This document shows positions 12,956-23,165 of a stretch of 64,000 nt of DNA, in pieces. Source of the stretch: Argentina anserina (lineage: Eukaryota; Streptophyta; Magnoliopsida; Rosales; Rosaceae); assembly GCF_933775445.1 (NCBI RefSeq), contig NC_065874.1:15209001-15273000 (forward strand). The letters run 5' to 3'. A model generated the notes under the pieces. That model saw only the letters and a program-made list of their open reading frames with translations, was not told where the DNA came from and made no database searches. A program made the translations under genes and the position numbers. Within the stretch, counting starts at the first letter, position 1; every line of letters begins with the position of its first letter.

Positions 12956-13775
12956 TGTAATATCCTGATTTTTGGAGTATGTTAAATTCTATTTTTATCT
13001 TATGAAAAATAGAAATTAGAGATCGTCACGAATTCGCCATATATTTTAGTAAATTGTTCGAAGTTTCGAACTATTTTTAGCTATTTTCGAAATTTGGTCG
13101 AACTTATGTCGTATGGTGACGTGTCACCTTCTCATTGGTCCGTTTTTTAGAGTGAGTCATATGGGACACGTGTCAAGTGGAGGAATAAGGTGGGTGGTTT
13201 TCTTGTGGTGATGACACGCGGCACCAAGTGGCCAATCAATGGTCGCCACCTGTTAGTTGCAAGGTTTCTTTTCTTACATGTGATGATGGTTGTGATGCGT
13301 TAGGAAGGGCAACCGACTAATCTGTCAGCGATAGAGATGACAGAAGACGTTTGCCCATCCTTTTGTTTATCCATAGTAGTATGGTTTGGGTTCTATGTTA
13401 GGCCTAGGATTCTACAAGAAATAACAATGGAAACATGTGCCCTACGAGGTTAGAGGCATGTTTTGTTTAATTCTTTTTATCTCCAAGTCTGATACATGCT
13501 TAGGTTAATATTTCTAAGGTGTGTCTATAGTGTTGCGTGTGCCATATATGCGTGTTTTCGACATGTAATAGTATAGATAGTTTGGCGTCTTTTGGGATGA
13601 GAACTGTTGTTTTGTATTAGGCCTGCTTAAATGTGAGCGGAATTATCTTGTAATCAGCTATGCCTATTCATGAGGTAGGTTGTTTCCTTGCCAATCTCAT
13701 GTTTATTGGTGTAGTGTAGTTCTTGCCTAATTTTCGGCAAGTTCTATTGAATGAATTGTTACTTAAAAAAAACAC
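12956..13775 (+). repeat. Probable truncated gypsy-type LTR and retroposon tail
   Basis: The segment starts TGTAATATCCTGATTTTTGG, resembling the ends of the large LTRs at 14795, 19785 and 58150, and includes several ACACGTGTC-type motifs. No 3' end or target duplication was found. From about 13280 the sequence changes character and finishes in an A8 run at 13767-13774, which resembles the poly-A end of a LINE-type retroposon. Both parts are tentative. Confidence 0.3.
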
Positions 13776-14789
13776 AATTTCGAATTATATATTCTACATA
13801 CTCACCCATTTCAAATATAATGTGTTATGTTCATGGCTATCTCAAACATTTTGAATAACCTGTGTGAAAGTTTACAATGCGGCCCTTAAACATTTACTCT
13901 TATATGAAATTTAAACCTTTTTTTTTTGTAGAAATGCCAATCCAATTTAATACCTAATGAACACTAAATGGAAAAAGAAACACACTCATTAGGGCCGACA
14001 ATAAAAGTCCCTCCGATGAAAACTCAGTTTCTAGCTTCTCCTAGATCCGAAATAAACAAACGTACATTAACCTTCTAAGGACCGTCTATAGTACTTTATT
14101 TCGGTAGCCTTGAAAACATAGAAGGTAAAATAATGCAACCAAGCTAATTAAAATTACCCTCTACTCAACATTAGACCAAACTATGGAGACATTTTTTTCA
14201 TTGATAATTTTGTATCTTTTCAATAGAAGTTAAACTTTATCTCATAGAACTTGTGTATATGAAATTTAAACTTCAACAAACTCATAATATAGAATAAAAT
14301 ATCTCCCCATTTTAACACTCCGCAATTTAACAATGTAACAATGCATCCTCAAAATTTTACTCATATATGAAATTTAATTAAACTTCAATAAACTTATAAT
14401 ATAAAATTAAATAGTTGTGCATTCTAACAATGCCCGAATAGTGAAATTACAAAAAGAAAAACACACAATTAAACTTCATAACCTGTTGTCCCTACTTTTT
14501 TTAAGAGTTACGATTTGTGTCACTCGACCATCTGAGCTTTAAATGAATTTCATGTTTCTTCTGATGATTCACGTACGCCTGATGCTCACGGATTGTTAAT
14601 TCTTTCTCAGGCAATTATTCATCTTGTCCTATTCAACTATAGGAAGAGAAACCGTTGACCTATCTATACTCTTAAAAAGAGAACCCACTTTGTCAACAAA
14701 AATGGGTAAGAAATAACTATAAATATATCGTAATTTAAAACAGCTTTTAATATACATATGACGGATAATATAGTAAATAGTAAAATAAT
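13776..14789. other. AT-rich spacer
   Basis: No gene, RNA or bounded repeat was recognised. The sequence is AT-rich with repeated phrases such as TATGAAATTTAAAC and AAACTTCAATAAACT, which suggests an old internal duplication. Confidence 0.4.
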
Positions 14790-14794
14790 AAATA

Positions 14795-17462
14795 TGTAAT
14801 AATCTGAATTTCGTTATTCATTTCTTGGCGTTTAATGAAATGATATTTTGGTTATAGCATATTTTATGTCTTTTAAATAGCATTCATTCAAAGTAGAAAT
14901 TGATTCGAGAACCAATAAGTCGTTATTCGATTAAATTTATTTGACTCGAGAGTTGATTTTTAACCCGTCACTCGTTCCAGAAAACTTCTTTCACAAAAGT
15001 TGTAGAGCTCGTCAAAACAAGTTCGTAGACATTAAGCACACAATTTTCAAAAGTCGAAGGGGTGAGAAATTAATTACAGAAGGTTGTTTGCTCAGAAGGG
15101 TAAAATGGAGAGAGGATTTGAAAATATCTTCTCACACTTATCTTCTCCCTCTCCCTCCACCGAACACACCTATTTCTTCTTCTTCTTCTCCATTAGTTCT
15201 TTTCTTCAAACTCTAACCAACCTCTTTCTTCTTCATTTTCAGAAAAATCTCTCCACCTCCAATCTCATCATTCAACCAACAAACCTATCACCACCGAGTA
15301 AGTTGAACTGTGTTAATTCCACATTCCTTCCGGTCGAAGAAGCAAGCTACTACGACATCTGAGCTAGGAGCTGCTACACAAGCCGTTCCAGCAGTGAATG
15401 ACACAGGGACTACAAGCTGTTGTGCCATCAACAGAGGTGGGCTAGGGATCTTTCCTACCTGGTCCTTACAGTTGCACAAGTTACAGTGAGGAGCTCAGTG
15501 GCTTTGATGTGCCATAACTACACTTTCGGCAAAGGAGGTTACAAAAGCTCTTCCGGCAATCCCCTTGCCTTTTCAGACGATTCTAGCTTGTAAGCATACC
15601 CTCTTTTCTCTCAAATTTGTATTTAAAAGTTAAGGACATTGGGTTGTTTGTTGAAGCTAGTTAGTGAGTGTAAATTTTGTGGTTTTGGGTGTGTGTTTTT
15701 TAGGCCTGCAGCAGAGCTGCTGTGTTGTGGTAGAGGAAAGTTGAGTTAGTTGTTATGTTTGGTGATGATTTGGTGACTGTGTTTTCTATGGATGTGTGGG
15801 CAAAAGGTGAGTGTTTGAGAATTTGAGTGGTGAAGGGTGGTTAGTTTTAGTAAGGCCGGCAACAAGGTTGTGGAGTGTTTGAGTTTAGAGTTTCGGTTTG
15901 GTGAACTTGGGGTAGTGAGGTTTCGGTTTGTTAAGATTGGTGAGTTTGGCCGAGAGGGTGGCCTTAGTAAATTAGGAGCTTGTCTTTTTGGTTATTTTAG
16001 AAAGGTTGAGGTAGGAGAGGAAGAACCTAGCTCTTTGGTTCATAAGAGGGTTGTTGGGTTGTCTTGGGTTATTTTCCTTACTAAGTGATTTTTGTTGGCA
16101 CTTAGGTGTTTGAGGTGGAGATGAGTTTTCATACTCGGTGAACTGGAAGTTGGAGCAAGCTTAGAGGTGAGTAAACCTCACGTTTGGTCTAGTTACCCTT
16201 GGTGGTAACTAGACGTGTGAACTTACATTTTGTATAATTTTACTTGTTGTGTGATTGAAATATAAATGTGTATATATTTGGTGATTTATATATGTATATC
16301 TAAATTGTAATATGATATGCATATATTTATCACTAAGTATATAGAGCTATTATGTTTGTGAAATATATAGTGTATTTATAGTTGGTTTATATTGAATTGT
16401 GGACGATGAGACTGAGCGAAAAAATGTACATCTCGGTAAATTGGAGGATTTTAGATGACATATTTGTACAGTCGAAGTGCTTATATATTGTGTGGCCGGG
16501 AGGGAAGAAAATGTATCTTCCGGTGTTATTATGTTTTGTGGTCGGGATGGAAGAAAATGTATCTTCCGGCATTATTGAGTTATATTGTTGTTATGTTGTT
16601 ACCGAAAGAGAAGAAAATGTACATTCTGGTATGATTGTTACATGGGTTGTGGTGTTGTCTTTGTGGCGACCTTTTTAAGGCAAAAGAATTTGTGTGAGTG
16701 GTTCTGCCTTAGGGGCGGCCAATTTGGCGAAAGAAAATGAATACATATGATTTAGCCTTAGCGGCGATCTAAGTGGCAAAATGTATTTCAATGTTCTACC
16801 TTTGTGGCGGCCTTAGTGGCATAGACATATGTCAGAACCAATTTTTGGCCGGTTGTGGGGATGATCATCTAGAGCTCTAGTATTACTGTCAATCTTCTGG
16901 GTGCGACTTGAAGGTCGCATTAACCCAGAACATTCTGCATGTGTTGCGATGTGATTGTGTGTTATGATTATGCATGTGTTGCGATATGTGATGTTTGTTG
17001 TGGCATTGGTTGTGTGTTTGACGTTGTTAGTGTTCTGATGATAATGTTGTTTTTATACATAATTCTGAGTTTAGAAATATGTTATATTATCTGTGAGTAG
17101 TTCTTTTAGTTTACTCATACCATGTTTGTGTTTACAATTCTGGTGTATCATTATTGGTGCATGAGGTAGTACTGTAGGTACTGCGAGACAGTAGAGGTGG
17201 ACGATTTTCCACAGCGTGACAGCAGAGCGTTGTTTTTACTTTTGTTCATTTTAGTTTGATTTTGGTGAGGACTTGTGAGAGTGATTACTGTACAACTTAC
17301 ATTCGTGTAATTACGTTTTGTTACAGTTTATAATCCAAGTATTTTGTTAAACTTGGTAATAATAATCAACTGTTGTAACGTAATTTCATTTATTGAAGTT
17401 ATATCAGAGTGTTAGCATCTATAAATTCGAAATTTTATTGTTCTGAATTTAGAGATGTTACA
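14795..17462 (+). repeat. Solo LTR of a large-LTR gypsy-type family, copy 1
   Basis: A 2668-bp unit from TGTAATAATCTG to AGATGTTACA with perfect 5-bp duplications AAATA at 14790-14794 and 17463-17467. It shares with the units at 19785-22598 and 58150-61045 the start, the segment GTTGTAGAGCTCGT near 15000, a GGTGAGTAAA block (here near 16168) and the GTTACA end. There is no PBS, PPT or coding region, so it is the product of LTR-LTR recombination. LTRs of this length with TGTAAY starts are known from Tekay/Del and Tat/Ogre gypsy lineages; which one is inference. The CT-rich 15120-15290 part and the short frames in it are LTR sequence, not host genes. Confidence 0.88.
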
Positions 17463-17467
17463 AAATA

Positions 17468-18177
17468 AAATAAAAATTTGATAAAAAAATAAGGAAAACT
17501 GCATGTATATAAAATATATCCCACTATATACACATACAATAACTTCTCACTACTCAATTCAAGAAAAAAAAGGAGGCTTTAAAAGGAAATAAATAAATAA
17601 ATGTCTTACACATCCATCGTATGTGTAATATACTAGTAATTGTTTAATTATGTGGTTTCGCCTTCACACTTGTTTTGAATTACAGTGAGCTTTCTCTAAC
17701 CAAAATGAGTGCTAATTCAATTCATTTTTGTTAGAGAAACCCTTGCTAGTCGTGCACTGGACCTAATTGCATAATTGTGACTTCGTGTTTCTTTTTTGGA
17801 ACAATAATTGTGACTTCGTGTTTGATCGCTTCGTGTTGCGACTCACATTGAGTTGAGGATTTGGATTCTTATGACGTGTTAATTTTGTTTCTATTTATTG
17901 ATATGATTATGTTGTTTGCTGCTAGTTCGATCATGTTTGATCATTTGATTAGGCCCAGACATAGCCTTGCTACCGAGCAAACTTGGCAACTCACCAGTGC
18001 ACAAAGAAGAGAGGGCACCGAATTTTAACAATAGTTTAGGTATATATGGTGGTGTGGTCGAGGTGGTTAAGCACATTGCTACTGTCAAGTGCAACTCAAG
18101 GTATAAGAAAACTAACTCAAGTTAGTATTTGCGTAGTATAGAGATCTTTTAATTCTGCTCAAGTTGAGATTTTCTTT
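17468..18177. other. Spacer between solo LTR and LINE remnant
   Basis: AT-rich sequence without a recognisable gene. The stretch 18120-18177 may already belong to the LINE-derived frame that follows. Confidence 0.35.
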
Positions 18178-18916
18178 ATGTTACTATGGGAAATATGGGT
18201 AGAGAGGAACAATTTAGATTGGAAGGGAGCATCATTTGATCCAATTCGTATGGTGCATTGGGCTATGAACATGTTATTTGACTACAAACAGGTTCATCCT
18301 ATAAAGCCTAGAAGAGCTCGTGTTAGGGTAAGAGAGAAAGTGCAAGGAAACTGGAGGCAGATTGAAACTTAATATTGATGGCTCTTTTCATACGGACGTC
18401 TGAGGGGGAGGTGTTGGGATGATTGTGAGAGATGAGGTTGGAGTGGTTCAGAGCGCGTGGTCAAGCATATTGAATTTTGTTTCTTCCCCTCTGTTTGTCG
18501 AGGTAATGGCAAGTCGTATCAGCCTTGGAGTTGCTCTAGAGCAAGGTTGTCACGAATTGGAAGTAGAGAGTGATTGCAGCATTCTGGTTGCATCTCTCAA
18601 CAATGAAGCTCGTGACCTGGTTGAGGTTAGTATGGTCCTCGATGATTGTCGTGCTTTGATGAGTTCCTTTGCTTTTATTTCTGTCACTCATGTTCGTCGT
18701 GAAGCAAATAGTGTAGCGCATCATTTGGTTCACTTTGCGAAATTATATAGAGAAGTTGCATTTAGCTCATTGTCGGTTCCGGATATTCTCCAGGATGTCC
18801 TTCATTTTGATGAGAGTAATGCTAGAACTGTGGTGCGAGGTGTAGGTAATATGTCCTCCTCAATGCCTAGTTCGTCTAATAATGATAATAATGATGGAGT
18901 GGAGCCTCATATGTAA
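18178..18916 (+). pseudogene. LINE-type RNase H (RVT_3) remnant
   Basis: The C-terminal part of a plant non-LTR retrotransposon protein. The first frame (18178-18372) gives LLWEIWVERNNLDWKG and the basic linker KPRRARVRVREK. A one-base shift near 18350 then leads to RLKLNIDGSFH, a stop TGA near 18401, and an open 165-codon frame (18419-18916) with the rest of the RNase H fold. Visible catalytic candidates are D in NIDGS, E in FVEVMAS and D in LEVESDCS; the last position reads NSVAHHL, with His where many relatives have Asp. RNase H would degrade the RNA of the cDNA hybrid. One frameshift and one stop make it a pseudogene unless the 165-codon frame is used alone, which would lack the first catalytic Asp. 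No 5' part, and only weak A-rich sequence downstream. Confidence 0.85.
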
Positions 18917-19593
18917 GTTATCGTTCCTCTTTTCTGTTTTTTTTTAAACTAACTAATAATTTTTTTTTTATATGTGGCAGAGAGCAACATCATATTGAAG
19001 ACCAATTAAAACCATATGAGTTAATGAAATTTTCATTGGGTTCGTCTCACACAAATATTTATTTTAAGAGTAACCTACTATAAACCAGAAGGAATATGAG
19101 ATGGTTAAATTCTTAAACTACCCATAATAGCCCATGATTTATTATTCTTCACCAAATTCTAAATACTATTTGAAGGATACTATCATGAAATCGCTAAACA
19201 AAATGCACAAACGTGCAAGCTGAAATTGAGGATTCTGCCAAAGATAGGAAGAGAAAAACAACTTATGCAATCACCCACGATCTCTACATGTATATGTATC
19301 ATTGTTTAATTAGTGCATATGACCCCTAGGCATAACCACGTGATCCACATGGAGCACTGAAATTTATTTGTCTTACTACATATCTTCAAGGCTTCAACCC
19401 AAACATATATTACCAATTTACACTTTTACACACGATGAGAGAAAGAAAAAAAAAACCAAAACCATTATTACTTCGTTGAATTGCTACTGATAAACCAATA
19501 CATTACTTGATCAATTCAACTACTATAAAGTATGAGCATAAATCATCAGAAGATAATGTGCAAAGTTTACATTTGACGCAGTAGAGGTCAAAT
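18917..19593. other. Spacer, likely LINE 3' sequence then NRT2 3' flank
   Basis: AT-rich with T-rich and A-rich runs near 18930-18970. The right half would be the 3' flank of the NRT2 pseudogene. Nothing else was recognised. Confidence 0.35.
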
Positions 19594-20551
19594 CTAAACA
19601 TGTGTAGGTGAAGCCTCATCAAATGGCTTGGTTACAAAGTCTCGTTTTCCTCCTTTTCTTCGACTATTCCCAGTAAACTTCACACTTTCATGGTGATAAC
19701 CTTTCTCCTTCTCCTTTATGCTCCATTCAGACATGTAATAGTCTTCTTTGATTGCACCATTACCGCATGATGGACCAAAAAACATGTAACGACCCCAAAA
19801 TTTCAAGCTTAAAAACTCAAAATTTCAAAGTCGTTAAACACCAAACAATTTCAACGAATCGAAATCATTTAAAATGCCACAGCGGATCATCTCTGAGTTC
19901 AAAATACAACTCAGTTAAACCGATTATTACAACCCAAATTATAATTCAATATTATAACAAATGGAATTGCGTAATCCTCACAACAAACTCACAAGATAGT
20001 CACACAAAATCCTCACACAAGCTGGAGATAAATAACTTCAAGTCCTCTGAGCGGTCCGTCAATTCCCGCTAATCCACACCTGCGGAGTTATCCACTACAC
20101 CATCGAATTGGTGCACCGGGATTGTAAACACAAACCCGGTAAGCTTTACAGCTCGTATGAGTAAAATGAAAATATAACTCGCATATTAATATATATACGA
20201 ACATCCACAAATCAAACAAATATAAATGCACTCATGAGTAAATGGACGGCCCATCTGGTTGTCCCAAAGAAATATGAAAAGAAGCGTTCATGAGAAATTA
20301 AGTAACCCTTCTGGTTACCCAAATGCATTTATAATACGGGTACCAAGAACGCTGGTACACATCTGTTACCCCTCTCGTAATACACCGCCGATATTGGATA
20401 GCCACCCGCTACCCAACATCCAAAACAATCTGAGTACCCATGAGCAGATAACCACCCGTTACCTCACATGCAGTACTACGACAGACAGACTAGAGCTCTA
20501 ACTGTATCGTAACTTTCGCCCGGCCAAAGGCTAGGTTCCGACTTGCCAAAC

Positions 20552-20912
20552 ACGTACAATAATCTCACATCATATTGTACCAAATCACGTCCGAAGACAA
20601 ATCAACATTTTAACAATCTCAATGTTAAAATCACATACAATAATCTCACATCATATTGTACCAAAAATCATGTCCGAAGACAAATCAACATTTTAACAAT
20701 CTCAATGTTAAAATCACGTACAATAATCTCACATCATATTGTACCAAAAATCATGTCCGAAGACAAATCAACATTTTAACAATCTCAATGTTAAAATCAC
20801 ATACAATAATCTCACATCATATTGTACCAAAAATCATGTCCGAAGACAAATCAACATTTTAACAATCTCAATGTTAAAATCACGTACAATAATCTCACAT
20901 CATATTGTACAA
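20552..20912. repeat. Tandem array of 83-bp units in solo LTR copy 2
   Basis: Units start at 20552, 20633, 20716, 20799 and 20882 (periods 81, 83, 83, 83; the last is partial). Each contains ACRTACAATAATCTCACATC, CCGAAGACAAATC and CATTTTAACAATCTCAATG. Units 1, 3 and 5 read ACGTAC while 2 and 4 read ACATAC, so the array grew by dimers of 166 bp. Confidence 0.95.
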
Positions 20913-21630
20913 ATCAAAATCACATGCTCGATATTTAAATCTTGTCATCGAAATGACATAAATCACGATAAAATCATAACAGTATATTATATAGCAAACT
21001 ATATATATACGTACATATTTACCATTTATACAATATATATATAATCCATTATACCATATACATGTCATATTTCATAAACTCGTCCGAAGACAAAACTCGT
21101 CCGAAGACAAAACATTTTAACAAACTCATGTTAAAACCACGTACAATAATCACACCTCATATTGTACAAAAATCAAATCACATGCTCAATATTTAATTCT
21201 CGTCATTCGAAATGACCAATTCCAATGAATTCATAACAGTATATAATATAACAAACTATATATATATGTACTTATTACCATTTATACGATATATATATGT
21301 AATCCACTATATTGTATACGTGTCGTAATTTAATCTTAAAAACTCTTGCAAAATCTTGAATCACCGCAAGGGTAGATTCGTAAATAAGTGAGATTTTACT
21401 CACCTTCTTTCCTGCGTGCAACTTCCACGACTCTGAAAGTAATTTCCTCACTCGTTTCGTCAGTCACCTAATAGCACGATAAATGCTTAGAAAATGATAC
21501 TTAAAATATCAGGTAACGAGTTCAGCACAGCTAAGTGTTGTTCATAAAACATTGTTCATGGAACACTGTTCATGTTTACTAATCACTGTTTCTACAAACT
21601 ACTGTTCACAGATCACTATTCACAGTACTA

Positions 21631-21750
21631 TTCATGCACCAGCACTATTCACAGCTACTATTCATGCGCCTGTACTATTCACAGCTACTATTCATGCGTC
21701 GGTACTATTCACAGTTACTATTCATGCGGCGTTACTGTTCACCGACCGCC
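21631..21750. repeat. Tandem array of 30-bp units in solo LTR copy 2
   Basis: About four copies of a 30-bp unit of the form TTCATGCRYC then ACTATTCACAGCTACTA. On the LTR strand this is a repeated TGAACAGT or TGAATAGT motif, which also occurs singly at 22190-22220 and in solo LTR copy 3. Confidence 0.9.
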
Positions 21751-22729
21751 ACCAATCATCACCAAATTTCACCACCACAACCTAAACAACATTTCCAACA
21801 ACTTCCTAGTTGACACCAAGTTCTAAATCCGAGTCTAAACAGTCCAAACAACGAAGAACATATATTCGGCACTATTCACAAACCCTAGAAAATTGAAATT
21901 TTGATTCGGGTACTTACACTTCGATTTGGCTCGATTCCTTTTGTGGGAATGTTGCTGGGACTGAGACAAGCAAAACCCCCCAAGAATCTCGAGCCATGGT
22001 GGCCGGAGGAGGCGGCGCCGCCACAACAGTAACTTCCGGCGGTTGCTACACCGTGTGTGGTTGTTGCCGGAGTGCAAGGCGTAGCCCAAAAGATGAAGCT
22101 CGTCGGGCCCGTCAGTTTGATAAGTGGCACGACACGACGCGACGTCGGATGGTGGAGAAATCGGCCGGAGAAGGTTTTTGGGTCGGGTGAACAGTGCACG
22201 AGCTCGGGTGAACAGTACCCGAGCTGATTTTTAGAAAAATCTGATTTTCTGATTTTTAATCTCCTTCATTCCTTTTATACTATTTCCAAAATCGGAAACG
22301 AACTTCCGACGTTAATTACTTTCGCGTCCGACGTCCGGTTCGAACGCATGATGTGTCCACAAATTCGTATTGATGAGTTCTACGACTTTCGTGAAGGAAG
22401 TTTTCGCAACCGAGTGACGGAATAAAAGTCGATCTATACGTTGCGGTAACGTTACGTTTTCTAATTAAACGATCCGAGAACGTTTCCGTTTTCGTTTCGA
22501 AATGTCGCAAACCTCCAATTGTCGTCTTGAATTAATTTCACAAGTTTAACACTTTGAAAATACTCGGCATTTAGTTTCTAAAAATTCGGGTTATTACAAA
22601 ACATTCCACCCCATTGTGCGAAGTGTATCAAAGCCATTAGGAGAGTGCAACATATGATCATAATCTCGATTAGAGTGATCATTGCCTTTCTTAAGTACTT
22701 GGATCATTTGAAGAATATCAATTGGGTTA

Positions 22730-23113
22730 GGGCATCTCCAACCAGTTAGACTCATACCCAAACGGGTTGCCATCTACCAAAAAATTGTCTCCAACAATGA
22801 AACCCAAAATGCATTTGGCTTAATTGCCTATATCCTTGCCTATATTACTTCATCTGTTAAATAGGAATTCTCATTACTATTACAGCGGGCCCCACACATT
22901 CAATTGCAGAGATATAACGCGTTGGAGCATGGGTTTGGTTCTGCATCTCGCATAGGACAAAAAATACAACAGCGTTGATTTTAATTCCCGATGGCTCCGC
23001 GAATCTCTATAAAATTGGGTATGAGTTTGAGTTACTCTTGTTGGAGATAAACAACCAAGGAGCTCAAAATTTGAGTTTGGGTATAGGTTTTTAGTACATT
23101 GATAAAGATGCCC
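22730..23113. mobile_element. Tourist-like (PIF/Harbinger) MITE in NRT2 pseudogene
   Basis: A 384-bp element with ends GGGCATCTCCAACC and the complement of GGGCATCTTTATC, flanked by the 3-bp duplication TTA (22727-22729 and 23114-23116). The subterminal parts contain CATACCCAAA and its complement. Removing it joins the NRT2 frame exactly, GVVL to TQLIFF. Confidence 0.92.
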
Positions 23114-23165
23114 TTAGAACTACTCCCACATTTCCACCACCTACAGTCATACCAGCGACAATGAC

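Larger units (their letters stand above)
19785..22598 (-). repeat. Solo LTR, copy 2, inserted in NRT2 pseudogene
   Basis: A 2814-bp unit reading on the minus strand from TGTAATAACCCG (22598) to GGGGTCGTTACA (19785), with perfect 5-bp duplications AAACA at 19780-19784 and 22599-22603. It is the inverted relative of 58150-61045: long blocks match, such as those around 20100-20480 and 60150-60750. No internal region. It contains an 83-bp tandem array and a 30-bp tandem array, listed separately. Short frames such as the one at 22199-21885 are GC-rich LTR sequence. Confidence 0.93.
19594..23165 (-). pseudogene. NRT2: High-affinity nitrate transporter NRT2, C-terminal fragment, split by two elements
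   Basis: Three minus-strand blocks join into the last part of an NRT2 (MFS, NNP family) transporter. Block 1 (23165-23114) reads VIVAGMTVGGGNVGVVL. Block 2 (22729-22599) reads TQLIFFK, a TGA at 22706-22704, then SKYL and a membrane segment to FAQWGGMF. Block 3 (19784-19594) reads FGPSCGNGAIKEDYY, SEW, KEKEKG, VKFTGNSR and ends SPTHV with TAG. The GGNVGVVLTQL loop, QWGGMF and the soluble tail EDYYMSEW are characteristic of plant NRT2 proteins, which take up nitrate at the plasma membrane with NAR2 (NRT3). A Tourist-like MITE separates blocks 1 and 2; a 2.8-kb solo LTR separates blocks 2 and 3 exactly within the Gly-Met-Phe-Phe codons. A full protein has about 510-530 residues; only about 125 remain. 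The stop codon and missing N-terminal two thirds make it a clear pseudogene. Confidence 0.92.

Noticed and set aside
15084..15362. Overlapping Ser/Pro/Phe-rich frames
   Set aside because: CT-rich part of solo LTR copy 1.
20543..21044. Series of open frames and regularly spaced repeats resembling an array with spacers
   Set aside because: The frames are repeats of the 83-bp unit; units are contiguous tandem copies inside an LTR in a plant genome, so neither genes nor CRISPR.
21885..22199. Minus-strand frame of 104 codons and overlapping plus frame
   Set aside because: GC-rich LTR sequence of copy 2, not conserved in copies 1 and 3.
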